A stretch of 5,990 nucleotides of DNA, from positions 1 through 5,990 of the forward strand of contig JAJYQZ010000349.1 of the NCBI GenBank assembly GCA_021794335.1, given 5' to 3'. Every line of letters starts with the position of its first letter. Position 1 is the stretch's first letter. Source of the DNA: a bacterium (lineage in GTDB: Bacteria > SZUA-79 > Acidulodesulfobacterales > Acidulodesulfobacteraceae). Positions 5,970-5,990 of this stretch are shown piece by piece. The notes under the pieces are model-generated. The model saw nothing but the letters and a program-made list of their open reading frames with translations. It was not told where the DNA came from and ran no database searches. Position numbers and translations under genes: made by a program.

Positions 5970-5990
5970 ATTAAAAATATTAGTTTCTGG

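Noticed and set aside
5774..5971. 65-codon frame starting at the ATG before yidC
   Set aside because: It reads the YidC N-terminal region in the wrong frame and gives an Arg/Gly/Lys-rich peptide without family features. I kept only the start-site question as a finding.
1..5990. CRISPR array, transposase, phage or defence genes
   Set aside because: No spaced direct repeats of CRISPR type and no such protein motifs appear in any open frame; the larger genes are housekeeping or common accessory families.

Overview
This window comes from an AT-rich bacterial chromosome. The organism is Gram-negative: YidC has the large periplasmic insertion typical of diderms, and there is a lipoprotein with a classical lipobox. 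The partial FdhE at the left edge implies a formate dehydrogenase and so points to an anaerobic or facultative lifestyle. The gene styles suggest a deltaproteobacterium-like lineage, possibly the acid-mine-drainage group Acidulodesulfobacterium. That placement is only an impression from protein flavour, not a demonstrated assignment.

Layout, left to right. Positions 1-203 (+) hold the C-terminal end of fdhE, whose 5' part lies outside the window. It converges on a 260-residue membrane protein (275-1057, -) made of a transmembrane helix, a periplasmic helical sensor region, a second transmembrane helix and a HAMP domain, with no output domain. That gene has its own near-consensus sigma70-type promoter (1119-1147) and a short leader with a hairpin. 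Positions 1163-1276 hold a roughly 114-bp block with imperfect terminal inverted repeats, a perfect 12-bp tandem duplication, a run of nine C and an inner palindrome. It looks like a small repeat element. Then come a PQQ-type beta-propeller lipoprotein (1308-2726, -), a spacer with a perfect 15-bp inverted repeat (2806-2864), mnmE (2873-4300, -), a 104-bp spacer and yidC (4405-5958, -).

The yidC-mnmE pair belongs to the conserved rpmH-rnpA-yidD-yidC-(jag)-mnmE neighbourhood near many bacterial origins. Here jag is absent from between them. YidC inserts membrane proteins and MnmE modifies the tRNA wobble base, so this is core translation and secretion machinery. The propeller lipoprotein, the HAMP protein and fdhE are accessory neighbours with no evident functional link to it.

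I see no convincing new multi-gene system. Worth a second look are the HAMP protein without an output domain and its leader, the 114-bp repeat block, the long perfect inverted repeat after mnmE, and the yidC start, where an out-of-frame ATG and a T7 run sit just before the in-frame TTG.
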